IMG/VR virus record: IMGVR_UViG_3300017963_000425
Coordinates: 1-41,732 of that record
From: a virus
Strand: one strand, 5' to 3'
DNA length: 41,732 nucleotides
The notes beneath the pieces are model-generated. The model was given only the letters and a program-made list of their open reading frames with translations. It ran no database searches and had not been told where the DNA came from. A program made the position numbers and the translations under genes. Numbering within the stretch: position 1 is the first letter of the stretch; every line of letters starts with the position of its first letter. Shown in pieces: positions 7,427 to 14,777 of this stretch.

Positions 7427-7799
7427 CTTCAGCCTCCTTCTTTTTTTTATGATATGCTCTCATATATGCTTTTATCTTATCCTTGTTTGCTTCTCTATAT
7501 GCTTTCTTCTGTGCTTTTATCTTATCTTTATTAGCTTCATAGTATGCTTTCTTCTGTGCTTTTATCTTATCTTTATTAGCTTCTCGATATGCTTTTATCT
7601 TATCCTTGTTTGCTTCTCTATATGCTTTATTATGTGCTTTTATCATATCCCTGTTTGCTTCTTTCCATGCTTTTATCTTATCCTTGTTTGCTTCATTATA
7701 TGCTTTTGACTTATGTTTTTTATTAAGAGGAGAATCTAATGGTTCTATGTCATCATAAAAGTCAGACCAACCCAATTCTATCAATTCTTTCTCAGACAT
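7419..7799 (-). CDS. Lys-rich tandem-repeat helical protein
   Basis: 126 residues. After a 30-residue acidic head (MSEKELIELGWSDFYDD), the rest is built from about seven copies of an 11-13 residue unit of the form AYREANKDKIKAQKK, strongly helical and basic. Related Lys/Asn/Glu repeats occur in many mobile elements, often near HNH nucleases, and may coat or bind nucleic acid; that role is not proven. A GGAGGCTGAAG leader precedes ATG 7799. The repeat copies are nearly identical at DNA level, so copy number may vary. It lies between terminase genes and a structured non-coding region. Confidence 0.65.
   Translation of the reverse strand: MSEKELIELGWSDFYDDIEPLDSPLNKKHKSKAYNEANKDKIKAWKEANRDMIKAHNKAYREANKDKIKAYREANKDKIKAQKKAYYEANKDKIKAQKKAYREANKDKIKAYMRAYHKKKKEAEDG
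7449..7719 (-). repeat. Coding tandem repeats of 30-39 bp
   Basis: Repeated units whose plus-strand form contains ATGCTTTTATCTTATC and TTTGCTTC, encoding the KDKIKA and EANK parts of the helical protein at 7419-7799. Spacings of about 30 and 39 bases alternate. This is a coding repeat, not a CRISPR array. Confidence 0.7.
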
Positions 7800-8031
7800 C
7801 TTCAGCCTCCTTGAAATAAACTGCCCTTAGTGGCAAATACTCAGGACATTTCTGATTATAACCATCACATACATAACACCATTCCTGGCAATGTTCTTCT
7901 ATGTCTCTACCACCAGCAAGCATTGCTTGTAGTGCTGAGTAGTGAATGCATTTATCTAACCTTTCATCCAATCCGTCCGGAACTTCCATTTTTCTGGTCG
8001 GTGCACTGACAGTCAGAATCTGGTCTGACAT
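7792..8031 (-). CDS. 79-residue Cys-rich hypothetical protein
   Basis: Has a C-terminal cluster HCQEWCYVCDGYNQKCPEY (four Cys and one His), a probable metal site, after a mainly helical N-terminal part. The end overlaps the next start by 8 bases. The ribosome site for ATG 8031 is poor (AGGA almost touching the ATG), so a later Met at residue 15 is possible. It is the first gene after the structured region at 8040-8350. I do not recognise the family. Confidence 0.5.
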   Translation of the reverse strand: MSDQILTVSAPTRKMEVPDGLDERLDKCIHYSALQAMLAGGRDIEEHCQEWCYVCDGYNQKCPEYLPLRAVYFKEAEDV

Positions 8032-8185
8032 GTCCTAACCAAAGACTTGTCTGCAGACGCACCTTTGACCAAAAAGCAGAACGAAGCAGACATCAACACA
8101 CTAACATTGTTATGAGGTGACAACAATAATGGCACTCGCTCCGTTCTGCATTAATAGGGTTTAAAAAAGGTGTAAGAGCATAAAA

Positions 8186-8205
8186 GGAGGGGCGAAAGCC
8201 CCTCC
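8186..8205 (-). terminator. Stem-loop 1, 8-bp perfect stem
   Basis: Arms GGAGGGGC and GCCCCTCC around a four-base loop (GAAA on plus, TTTC on minus). On the minus strand it is followed by TTTTATGC and then, after an 11-base TTACACC-containing gap, a TTTTTT run, which resembles an intrinsic terminator. It is enclosed by the outer GGTGTAA/TTACACC stem. Confidence 0.5.
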
Positions 8206-8242
8206 CCAGATATATAATACATTACACCTCTTTCAGTATAAA

Positions 8243-8258
8243 GGAGGCCGAAGCCTCC
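8243..8258 (-). terminator. Stem-loop 2, cUUCGg tetraloop
   Basis: Arms GGAGGC and GCCTCC. Read on the minus strand the loop is TTCG closed by C-G, the exceptionally stable cUUCGg tetraloop, followed by TTTATACTG. The special loop appears only on the minus strand, which argues that the RNA of this strand is the functional one. Confidence 0.5.
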
Positions 8259-8315
8259 CTCGCCATTTATTTGCTCGGACACCTACATTACCAATTATAG
8301 GTGTGTGAGTATAAA

Positions 8316-8345
8316 GAGGGAAGGAGAAGCAACAAACCTTCCCTC
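8316..8345 (-). terminator. Stem-loop 3, 9-bp stem with 12-base loop
   Basis: Arms GAGGGAAGG and CCTTCCCTC around a 12-base loop; on the minus strand it is followed by TTTATACTC. It is the first of the three stem-loops met by transcription coming from the TerS-like gene, whose stop is 48 bases upstream. Confidence 0.5.
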
Positions 8346-8392
8346 GAATCTCGACCCATTTCAGAGATGAAAAACTCGTTCTATGACATTAA

Positions 8393-8806
8393 CTATACAT
8401 CTACAACTTCTTCATCCTTCTGCTTTTCCTTGAAAGCAGAAATCCTGTCAAGTATTTCAGTAGCAGTAACATTAATATTTATGTTTTCTTGTTTTATGTT
8501 TATCTTTTCACCGTGCTGTAATCTATGCCATTGTAGTAACGTCTGGCCTAATTGCGTCATCTGGTTCGCATTCTTACAATGTGCTTTTATCCCTTGTAAG
8601 TAAGTTCTGATATCTAACGCAGACGAGTTTGGATCTGTCATTATCTGATAAAGCTTCTTTGCACCTTCATTATCTAAACCCTTCTTTTTTAACTCTCGGA
8701 TTTGGGCTGCGAGCTTTTTTTTTGGACTAATGACCGCACCACCCTTTTTTCCCATCTCTCGAGCTCGTTTCGAGTTAATAGGGATTAAATTTTGCTCATT
8801 TGCCAT
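8393..8806 (-). CDS. Putative small terminase subunit
   Basis: 137 residues, mostly helical and basic. The N-terminus has SKRAREMGKKGG followed by Lys-rich helices, an arrangement often seen in small terminase-like DNA-binding proteins, then helices with SSALDIRTYLQGIKAH that could oligomerise. It precedes the terminase genes in the same direction, separated by the structured region and small genes, which supports a recognition subunit that marks viral DNA for packaging. A GGAAGG site precedes ATG 8806, which overlaps the stop of the radical SAM gene. No diagnostic residue exists for this family, so the call leans on context. Confidence 0.5.
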   Translation of the reverse strand: MANEQNLIPINSKRAREMGKKGGAVISPKKKLAAQIRELKKKGLDNEGAKKLYQIMTDPNSSALDIRTYLQGIKAHCKNANQMTQLGQTLLQWHRLQHGEKINIKQENININVTATEILDRISAFKEKQKDEEVVDV

Positions 8807-10211
8807 TATTAACCTTCCAATACGGTGTATTTTTATTATTCTTTCGCTTCAGACCAACATACTTAAATTGTATGTCGCCATCTGAAAGTTTCCCAATAGG
8901 CAAGATTGCGCCCTGGAAATATTGCAATGGACTTCTTTCTTTTCCGAGCTCCGTCCATGTTTGAAATAATACATCTGACCATTTCACCAGTCTGCGCTCA
9001 AAAGATGCTTTCGGTCCAACTCCTGGATTTATTAAATCATGTGCCAATGTTTTATATGCCCAGTCCGGAATCACGTCTTTGCTTGTAATAATCTTTCCGT
9101 TTTTTGCCTTTAACAAAGCTTCTGTTCCTTGCTCCCTTTGCCAATTTCCAAATACTTTATGTTCTGGTGAAATTGCACAACAGCAACCATAATCATTCAA
9201 TTGTTTCCAACACGGATCACTTACTCCAATGTTCCAACCTAATTCCTTACAATAATCATATATTGCGAACATTATTTGTTCCGTCCACGAATGATGAGGT
9301 CGCATACATGCTTGTATCTTACCAAATCGTTTATATATACCATTTAATGGAATTCCAGATATTTGTTCAATCTCTTTCCATTTCTTTTTCAAATCTTTTG
9401 TTTGCCTTCCAGGCACAAATCCAACTTCATAGCTAATATTGCGACATCCAGCTTTATGTGCCATATCAATAAGTTCCTTCCATGCATTAGGATGGTTCTT
9501 TGTTGAATCACTTATTCCTGGCAATATTGGTCTAAATCGAAGGCATGTCTCAACTCCGACTTCTTCAAGTCTGCGCATACATTCAATTCTTTCCGTTGCA
9601 GATGGTGCTCGTTTATCAATCTTAGCCAAAATTGCGTCATCACAAGTTATTATACTAAAATGCACTCTGAACAGATGCGGTTTATCTTTAACTGCATCTA
9701 TATACTCATCCAATAAGAAAAGATTTCCTTTCGTGCTTATTCTAACTGGCTGGTCATATTTTTTTACTATTTCTGCAAACTTTAAAAACCACCCTTGATT
9801 TCGTTCAATATTATCCAACGGATCTGTGATTGCTCCTAATTGTATTGGTGTAGGATATCCATTTTTTTTCTTATGATAATTCAATGCATATCTTATTTGT
9901 TCCCCTCTCTTGCCACCACCACCGCCCAGAATTCTGTCTATCATCGCCAGGCTTGTTTGTCCCACCTCTTTTGAAAAGTTTTCTCTGTGTTGTATCAAAT
10001 TGTTACTAAAGCAATACAAGCATCCGAACGAACAAACACTATGACTATCTATTGCAACTGGCAGAGCACAATCAAAACCATCGCTTGTATATCTTAACCC
10101 AGGATAGCTTCTAAGTTTTTTCTTTACAGGTTTACATACAGTTGCATCTTTACAATGTGCAGAGTATTTAAAACATTCTGCACAAACATTCTGTTTCTCG
10201 CATCTAAGCAT
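8796..10211 (-). CDS. Radical SAM enzyme, spore-photoproduct-lyase-like
   Basis: About 471 residues. CSFGCLYC (near 60-67) is the CX3CX2C motif that binds the [4Fe-4S] cluster activating S-adenosylmethionine. Around it are SPL-like segments: RISTKGNLFLL, HFSIITCDDAIL and CLRFRPILPGI. A Cys-rich N-terminus (CAEC, CKDATVC) and a CCC cluster near residue 340 could hold another metal cluster. SPL-like proteins repair or modify nucleic acid, but the exact substrate cannot be read. It follows a ParB-like gene with a 4- to 8-base overlap, so the two may act together. ATG 10211 was preferred to ATG 10226 because of the GAGG spacing. Confidence 0.75.
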   Translation of the reverse strand: MLRCEKQNVCAECFKYSAHCKDATVCKPVKKKLRSYPGLRYTSDGFDCALPVAIDSHSVCSFGCLYCFSNNLIQHRENFSKEVGQTSLAMIDRILGGGGGKRGEQIRYALNYHKKKNGYPTPIQLGAITDPLDNIERNQGWFLKFAEIVKKYDQPVRISTKGNLFLLDEYIDAVKDKPHLFRVHFSIITCDDAILAKIDKRAPSATERIECMRRLEEVGVETCLRFRPILPGISDSTKNHPNAWKELIDMAHKAGCRNISYEVGFVPGRQTKDLKKKWKEIEQISGIPLNGIYKRFGKIQACMRPHHSWTEQIMFAIYDYCKELGWNIGVSDPCWKQLNDYGCCCAISPEHKVFGNWQREQGTEALLKAKNGKIITSKDVIPDWAYKTLAHDLINPGVGPKASFERRLVKWSDVLFQTWTELGKERSPLQYFQGAILPIGKLSDGDIQFKYVGLKRKNNKNTPYWKVNNGK

Positions 10212-10809
10212 CCTTGATGACCTCATAAAACCATTCTGGATCCATCAGATTTTTTCCTGAAAGTTTAACTTTATTTTTGAGTTCGTTATATTTTTCTTCA
10301 TCATTGTAATATTCTACATAGAACCAGTTGCTATTCTTGGTAGTGCTTTTCTTTCCATCATCAAATTGTGACACAAGTTCAGTAAATTCTTCCTTGCTAT
10401 AATCATCAGCATATAAGTTCATATTTCCGACTTCCTCTTCTGAAAATCCCCACTCTCTCAGTTCTTCAGGATTAAACGCTTCTGAAAGTATAGCAAAATC
10501 AAATTCTCCTGTATTCTTGTTGCTTCTAATGTTATATTCTTCCACTTCTTTCTCTGTCAATTTTCTATTCGGCACCCTGACTTCAATTTCTTCTTCATCC
10601 CTTCCCAATATTCTCAATGCTTGTATTCTTTGATGGCCAGCCACAATAGTTCCATCCACATTTATTGCAGGCAATTCCACAAAATTAAATTTTTCTATTG
10701 ACTTTTTTAATTGTTGCATTTGTTCATCAGTAATCTTTCTTGGGTTGCTATTATACGATTTCAAGTTCTTAATTGCCCTCTTTTCCGTTCTCCATTCCAA
10801 TTCATCCAT
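10204..10809 (-). CDS. ParB/sulfiredoxin-fold nuclease-like protein
   Basis: 201 residues. Residues 10-95 are a ParB N-terminal domain: NSNPRKITDEQ, then the signature IVAGHQRIQALRILG, then a two-strand segment with EVRVPNRKL. The rest is acidic and helical with WFYVEYYN near residue 165. In viruses ParB-like domains without a CTP-dependent partition partner often act with DNA-modifying enzymes or as nucleases; here the partner gene is the radical SAM enzyme. No ParA gene is present, which argues against plasmid-like partition. GAGGTG lies 8 bases before ATG 10809. Confidence 0.75.
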   Translation of the reverse strand: MDELEWRTEKRAIKNLKSYNSNPRKITDEQMQQLKKSIEKFNFVELPAINVDGTIVAGHQRIQALRILGRDEEEIEVRVPNRKLTEKEVEEYNIRSNKNTGEFDFAILSEAFNPEELREWGFSEEEVGNMNLYADDYSKEEFTELVSQFDDGKKSTTKNSNWFYVEYYNDEEKYNELKNKVKLSGKNLMDPEWFYEVIKDA

Positions 10810-11185
10810 TTTTCTGGCACCTCAGTATAATTTCGTCTCCCATTTGCAATTGAAGACATGAATAGTCTGCGTTTGGCTCAACAAACCTGTTTACTTCTTG
10901 TATTGTCGTAATATTGTGTATTTCAACTGGATGTTCATTAATATTAGTATAATAGTCCATATTCAAGTCTGGCCTATCATAGTATATATGGAAACAAACA
11001 GCAATAAGCAATATTAATGCAACTCCCCACGCACCGATCAAGATTAAATAATAATTAGTATTATCTTTTTGTGTGGTTGCTTGTGTAGAACTATCAGGCA
11101 ATACTTTCCTAAGTCTCGGTCTGACTACATTATCACCTTTTCTAAGTTTTCTTTCGACAGCTTCCCAATCTTCCTCCTTTTTCAT
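10802..11185 (-). CDS. Single-pass membrane protein
   Basis: 127 residues: a basic cytoplasmic N-terminus (about 1-44), one transmembrane helix (residues about 45-67, with YLILIGAWGVALILLIAV), and an external domain of about 60 residues with an NIT sequon and two Cys. No family recognised. It has its own TATA box 30-40 bases upstream and an AGGTGA site, so it probably starts an operon with the ParB and radical SAM genes. A role at the host membrane, such as anchoring or superinfection immunity, would fit but is unproven. Confidence 0.6.
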   Translation of the reverse strand: MKKEEDWEAVERKLRKGDNVVRPRLRKVLPDSSTQATTQKDNTNYYLILIGAWGVALILLIAVCFHIYYDRPDLNMDYYTNINEHPVEIHNITTIQEVNRFVEPNADYSCLQLQMGDEIILRCQKNG

Positions 11186-11211
11186 TCTATCACCTAAAAT
11201 TAAATATAGGG

Positions 11212-11229
11212 GAAGATATATATAAATTT
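11212..11229 (-). promoter_or_regulatory. TATA promoter for the membrane protein-ParB-radical SAM operon
   Basis: The minus strand reads AATTTATATATATCTTCC, a TATA box preceded by an A-rich BRE-like tract. A start about 25 bases downstream (near 11197) gives a leader of about a dozen bases before ATG 11185. A run of C and A bases separates it from the stop of the preceding gene. Confidence 0.55.
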
Positions 11230-11245
11230 TCCCCCCAAAAAAAAT

Positions 11246-11578
11246 TTATTCTACTTTTTGTGCATAGACTACACCTTTCATTTCCTTATTGACCATCTCT
11301 TTGGTATGTATCACTCTAACCTTCTTCCCTACCCAATCAGTTGTCTGTTTACCAAACATCTTAATAACGATTGCTTGGCTGGTCCTGTTCATAGTCCACG
11401 TTTTTTTCTTTCCATCTGCCAGTTCTACTGCTATTTCGAATCCATCTTTGTCCGATTTGTATGGCAATTCCTCTTTCGGAATTATCTTTCCTTCATCCAG
11501 GAATTCCAATTCCATAGTTTCGTCTGGTCCGCCGATATCATCTGGCTTCAGATAGTTACTCAATTCCAGTTCTACCAT
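11246..11578 (-). CDS. Small replication-region protein, unknown family
   Basis: 110 residues from ATG 11578, chosen because GGAGG lies 7 bases upstream; in-frame Met codons at 11593 and 11605 lack one. The acidic N-terminus is followed by a beta-rich part with KKKTWTMNRTSQAI, DWVGKKVRVIH and a closing GVVYAQKVE strand. This pattern resembles small OB-like proteins that sit near single-strand annealing or helicase genes in tailed viruses. That resemblance is from memory and weak. It directly follows the helicase-like gene. Confidence 0.55.
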   Translation of the reverse strand: MVELELSNYLKPDDIGGPDETMELEFLDEGKIIPKEELPYKSDKDGFEIAVELADGKKKTWTMNRTSQAIVIKMFGKQTTDWVGKKVRVIHTKEMVNKEMKGVVYAQKVE

Positions 11579-11595
11579 TTTGTTTTCCTCCATAT

Positions 11596-13305
11596 TTAAA
11601 GGCATATATCTTCTTCTGTGACTTCAATATCTTCTTCATCAATATTGGCACAGAAAGTTATATATCCTTTTTTTGGTGAATATAATGTAGCAAATTTGAA
11701 TCTGTCCATAATCCATTTATTAATTTGTTCATAATTTTCAGGTTTAAATTTGCTGAACAATTCTTTAGTTGATACGAGTTTATTTTCGCTGTTTTTATAT
11801 AGTTTGTTGAACTCCATTTGTATTTTACCACTTTTAAGTGGTGTGTTACTATTATGATTATCATATACTTCTTTTCTTACTTTTTCTTTATTTTTTGACA
11901 TTATTTCCTTATTTGACATTATTTCCATGTCCCCACACATCCCATGATTTGCATCAATTTTTTGGCCATTTTTATCTATTGATATGCGTTTGGAAAAAGA
12001 ATTAATAGGAATAATGTCAAGAAGTCCACTTTTTTCGTCTGTCTGTTCATCACCTATGTTATGCAGAACTGCACGCCTCCGCAAGTGCTCATCTATCTCA
12101 TCATAAGGGGGAAAATAAGTCATCATGTAAGCATCACGAATGCCATACTCTAATGGTTCCCTGCCCTTGTCTGTCGGTCTTTTGTTTACCAGCAATAAGT
12201 TGAGCTCCCCCAGTTTATCAAGGTTTCGCCTGACTCGCTTCTCCACCATCCTTGGTATCTCCACAGCGATCTCTGCCACCGTATATCTTCTGTTATCTCC
12301 ATTACTAAGCAAGTCCACGATTTCTTTTTGGTCCCTTGTCAATGGCAACAGACTATTCTTAAACAATAATGTTTTGAACGCTAACACCGCATTTTCATAA
12401 TCTACAGGTTCAGCTATCAGATAATTGTTCTCGTTCCGTTTCCTGCTATATTGGTGTAATGCACAGCTTGCTTTTATATAATCCAAGAAACGAGGAAATA
12501 ATGTTCTAATCATGATACTGTCCACAGGAAACAATTTTGCCACTTTTTCTGCGAACGGAATTGACACTTTTACTGGCATTAGTCTTGTTTGTGCCATGAC
12601 AAGCGAACTGTCTATTTTTTCTTCTTCTGCGGAGAACAGCTTGTCCGCATTCATCAATTTTTTAGCTTGATGGTTAATTATTGCGCTTGTTTGTTTATCT
12701 GATTCTGTCAAGTTCAATATATTAAATCTCCTCATAAGTTCAATTGTTGGTATGCCTTGCGCTGTTGTCACGAAGATGACAGGTTTCCCCACGACTTCTA
12801 TATCTACTGCTCTTTGTTTAATCACTATTGTTGCGCATGAACCAGAACTGCACATGACTTTAAACACATCAGAATTAATGACCGAGTTACTGAGGTCTTC
12901 TCCATAGAATATTTTACCGTCCCATGTCCATTCTGGATCAAACTTTTTATTTTTCCAATATGTGAATGCTGTTGGTGAGATTCTTGTTCTTTTAATCCAA
13001 TCTCTTGATGGTATAACTTCTAATGTTTTCGTAGTCACCCAATCTTTCCCTGCGCCAGACTCAGAATTTATCAATAGGTTATATGACGCTGGATTTGCAT
13101 TTTTCACCAATCTTCCTGATGCACATATAAACATGGTTATAATTGCTTCTTTTTCTCCGACAACCCTTTTTTGTGCTTCGTTTAGCATGAACTGCAAGAG
13201 TAGAGGAGATTTTAATATTGCAAAATATAGCTGATCTCCAATCTCATTCTCGCTCTTTAGCTTCCTCAGCTCGGTTTTCGCCGTTTCAGAATCCTCTTTT
13301 TTCAT
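11596..13305 (-). CDS. P-loop ATPase, putative replicative helicase
   Basis: About 569 residues. NSESGAGKD (near 80-88) is the Walker A loop; a segment with KIFYGEDLS is the likely Walker B strand. Around the P-loop the arrangement resembles MCM-like AAA+ helicases (GEKEAIITMFICAS before it, a MRRFNILNL segment after). A winged-helix segment near residue 345 (RRYTVAEIAVEIP, KRVRRNLDKLGEL) suggests DNA binding. The last 130 residues are low-complexity with a small folded end. No polymerase or primase is seen, so it probably unwinds DNA for the host replisome. ATG 13305 was chosen over upstream GTG codons. Confidence 0.65.
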   Translation of the reverse strand: MKKEDSETAKTELRKLKSENEIGDQLYFAILKSPLLLQFMLNEAQKRVVGEKEAIITMFICASGRLVKNANPASYNLLINSESGAGKDWVTTKTLEVIPSRDWIKRTRISPTAFTYWKNKKFDPEWTWDGKIFYGEDLSNSVINSDVFKVMCSSGSCATIVIKQRAVDIEVVGKPVIFVTTAQGIPTIELMRRFNILNLTESDKQTSAIINHQAKKLMNADKLFSAEEEKIDSSLVMAQTRLMPVKVSIPFAEKVAKLFPVDSIMIRTLFPRFLDYIKASCALHQYSRKRNENNYLIAEPVDYENAVLAFKTLLFKNSLLPLTRDQKEIVDLLSNGDNRRYTVAEIAVEIPRMVEKRVRRNLDKLGELNLLLVNKRPTDKGREPLEYGIRDAYMMTYFPPYDEIDEHLRRRAVLHNIGDEQTDEKSGLLDIIPINSFSKRISIDKNGQKIDANHGMCGDMEIMSNKEIMSKNKEKVRKEVYDNHNSNTPLKSGKIQMEFNKLYKNSENKLVSTKELFSKFKPENYEQINKWIMDRFKFATLYSPKKGYITFCANIDEEDIEVTEEDICL

Positions 13306-13346
13306 CACTTTTTCTGGCACCTTTTATTTTTTGTGCTTCTGGCAAA

Positions 13347-13357
13347 CTTTATAAATT
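13347..13357 (-). promoter_or_regulatory. TATA promoter for the helicase gene
   Basis: The minus strand reads AATTTATAAAG. A start about 25 bases downstream near 13327 leaves a leader of about 22 bases before ATG 13305. The inverted repeat at 13366-13386 lies just upstream. Confidence 0.5.
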
Positions 13358-13365
13358 CTTCTAAA

Positions 13366-13386
13366 CTGCAGATTTATATTCTGCAG
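13366..13386. promoter_or_regulatory. Inverted repeat CTGCAGA-7-TCTGCAG, possible operator
   Basis: A 21-bp element with perfect 7-base arms and an AT spacer, 9-40 bases upstream of the leftward TATA box. A site for a dimeric regulator is likely. The spacer is itself TATA-like (TTTATAT). Confidence 0.5.
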
Positions 13387-13613
13387 TATATATATCCAAG
13401 CCCACATATAAACATTATAGGCCACACCCACACAAAACGACGCCTCTTTCTGCATTCCCGATTTATTTGCTGTTTAAGGCGACTTTCTTGCACAGGCATA
13501 AACATACCGCCTGGTCCCTAATTCGTCCTAATTTCTCCTTTAAAATCGTCGGATTGTCCCAAAGTATATACTAAAGCCTCTATATCGCGAAACAGAGGTT
13601 GCAGTTTAATAAT
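13387..13613. other. Divergent intergenic region, possible replication origin
   Basis: Non-coding stretch between the leftward helicase gene and the rightward amidoligase gene. It holds repeated words (CATAAACAT at about 13406 and 13499, TCCTAATT/TCCCTAATT at about 13516-13536, TTGTCCCA here and again at 13625), the AGTATATACT palindrome, and CCTCT/AGAGG arms near 13578-13599. The helicase next to it and the strand switch make it the best origin candidate in the window. No ORB-like element was recognised. Confidence 0.35.
13563..13572. repeat. AGTATATACT palindrome, copy 2
   Basis: A perfect 10-bp palindrome about 42 bp upstream of the rightward TATA box. Identical to copies at 2850-2859 and 17478-17487. 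Confidence 0.4.
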
Positions 13614-13623
13614 CTTTAAATAG
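13614..13623 (+). promoter_or_regulatory. TATA promoter for the amidoligase operon
   Basis: CTTTAAATAG preceded by AAT, a good archaeal TATA box. A start about 25 bases downstream near 13643 would leave a leader of about 44 bases, with GGAG 9 bases before ATG 13687. Confidence 0.6.
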
Positions 13624-13628
13624 TTGTC

Positions 13629-13654
13629 CCACTTAACTATTTAATATAAAGTGG
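13629..13654. promoter_or_regulatory. CCACTT-14-AAGTGG inverted repeat over the start point
   Basis: Perfect 6-base arms at 13629-13634 and 13649-13654 flank the predicted transcription start. A repressor bound here would block RNA polymerase. The spacer is AT-only apart from one C and contains a second TATA-like word. Confidence 0.45.
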
Positions 13655-13686
13655 TGCTGTTTATTTAAAAAAACGGAGTAAAAAAA

Positions 13687-14775
13687 ATGGCAAATAAAGC
13701 AATGAAAAATATTAAAATAGGCATTGAGGTCGAATGTGTTATTAATGCCGATAAAGTGAGCGTGAATGCTGGTGCTTACCATAGCGGAGTGCGACAGCCA
13801 GGCTTACCTTTATGGAAGGTTGAGCGTGATGGCAGTCTGCGGAGCAATGGCGAGTTCGAGAATGCGAGGACTTGCGAGTTCGTGAGCAATGTTATTAGAA
13901 GCAAGAATGGCTATAATAAGGCCTTAAAAAAATTGCAGGAATTTCTGTCTGCTGGAGATAGCTACGACATGTGCGAAGTTGTTGCATTTAATAATAGTTG
14001 TGGTAGCCATGTGCATTTTTCCATTAAAGACTTTAACTTTAAGGAGAATGTTGTTTTTAAAAAGTATAGGGGCATTAGAAAACACTTTTTAAAGCGAATT
14101 GATAAATCTAAAGTTTTAAGCCAGGAAACAAAAGAAGCTATTAAAAAGCAATATGTCAGAAACTACGCTAAACGGTTGACAAGAGCGAGGATGGAAAGAA
14201 GCGTAAGGCATACCGAATTTAATTTCTCGAGTGAGGACATTGGCACAGGCCTTGAATGGCGAAGCATAAACTTAAACAATGTGCAAGACTGGGAAGAATT
14301 CCATGAAGTGTTCAAAATAATTTATGAATGCCTTGAATTTTTATACAAGCTTTCAACCAAATACACGAGCACATATAACCAGCGTATCCCTGACGTGCAT
14401 GGCGACAGGAACAATGGTTATGCATTAAAGTTTAAGGTTGCATACGACAAGAAGAAAGATGAAAGTATTGTTTTAACCTTGACAGCAACCGACAAACTGC
14501 GCAACATATTAAAGCGTGCAATAATCGAAGAAACGACAAGGTTCACAATATTGGGCAACAAAAAATATACCAGATATAAAGTAAAGCGTTCCAGGGTTGA
14601 CGGAGCGACTGGCGTTTATTTTTGGGAGATGTTGTTCGCCAAAAGATTGGTGGACAATGGCACCTTTGAAGTTGTGCTACCGAACACAGCATATATTAAT
14701 AGGATGATGGACAACCTAAAAACAGCAAGCAAAAGGTTAATCTATGCTGAATATATAGATAGCTTGGGTGACTAA
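13687..14775 (+). CDS. Amidoligase (glutamine-synthetase-like COOH-NH2 ligase)
   Basis: 362 residues. The pattern fits the amidoligase family of the glutamine-synthetase-like fold: GIEVECV near the start, EFVS around 64, CGSHVHFSI (105-113) with two His, and LEWRSIN near residue 197 for ATP/metal binding. These enzymes join a carboxylate to an amine using ATP; relatives in viruses and mobile elements have been predicted to modify peptides or cell-wall material. The next gene is a class II glutamine amidotransferase three bases away, a pairing known for this family, which would supply ammonia. Substrate unknown. Confidence 0.75.
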   Translation: MANKAMKNIKIGIEVECVINADKVSVNAGAYHSGVRQPGLPLWKVERDGSLRSNGEFENARTCEFVSNVIRSKNGYNKALKKLQEFLSAGDSYDMCEVVAFNNSCGSHVHFSIKDFNFKENVVFKKYRGIRKHFLKRIDKSKVLSQETKEAIKKQYVRNYAKRLTRARMERSVRHTEFNFSSEDIGTGLEWRSINLNNVQDWEEFHEVFKIIYECLEFLYKLSTKYTSTYNQRIPDVHGDRNNGYALKFKVAYDKKKDESIVLTLTATDKLRNILKRAIIEETTRFTILGNKKYTRYKVKRSRVDGATGVYFWEMLFAKRLVDNGTFEVVLPNTAYINRMMDNLKTASKRLIYAEYIDSLGD

Positions 14776-14777
14776 AA

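Larger units (their letters stand above)
8040..8350 (-). ncRNA. Structured non-coding region: candidate RNA, terminator array or packaging site
   Basis: No credible ORF lies here. The stretch contains a perfect palindrome GTCTGCAGAC (8049-8058), a long hairpin with arms GCAGAACG/CGTTCTGC (8076-8083 and 8142-8149) enclosing ATTGTT/AACAAT, an outer stem GGTGTAA/TTACACC (8169-8175 and 8222-8228), an ACACCTA/TAGGTGT hairpin (8279-8304), and three GC-rich stem-loops listed separately. It lies between a TerS-like gene and the terminase genes. On the minus strand, the transcribed one, the GC-rich stems are followed by TTTATA-type tails. It could end or process transcripts, be a stable RNA, or mark the packaging start. 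Confidence 0.5.

Noticed and set aside
7449-7719. Regularly spaced short repeats resembling a CRISPR array
   Set aside because: The repeats are in frame, encode Lys-rich helical units, and have no constant spacer length or unique spacers.
10204-10809. Plasmid-type ParAB partition system
   Set aside because: There is a ParB-like domain but no ParA ATPase, and no centromere-like iteron set was recognised nearby.
13687-14775. True glutamine synthetase
   Set aside because: Too short and lacks the standard glutamine synthetase motifs; the GIEVE and GSHVHFS motifs and the amidotransferase neighbour fit the amidoligase branch.
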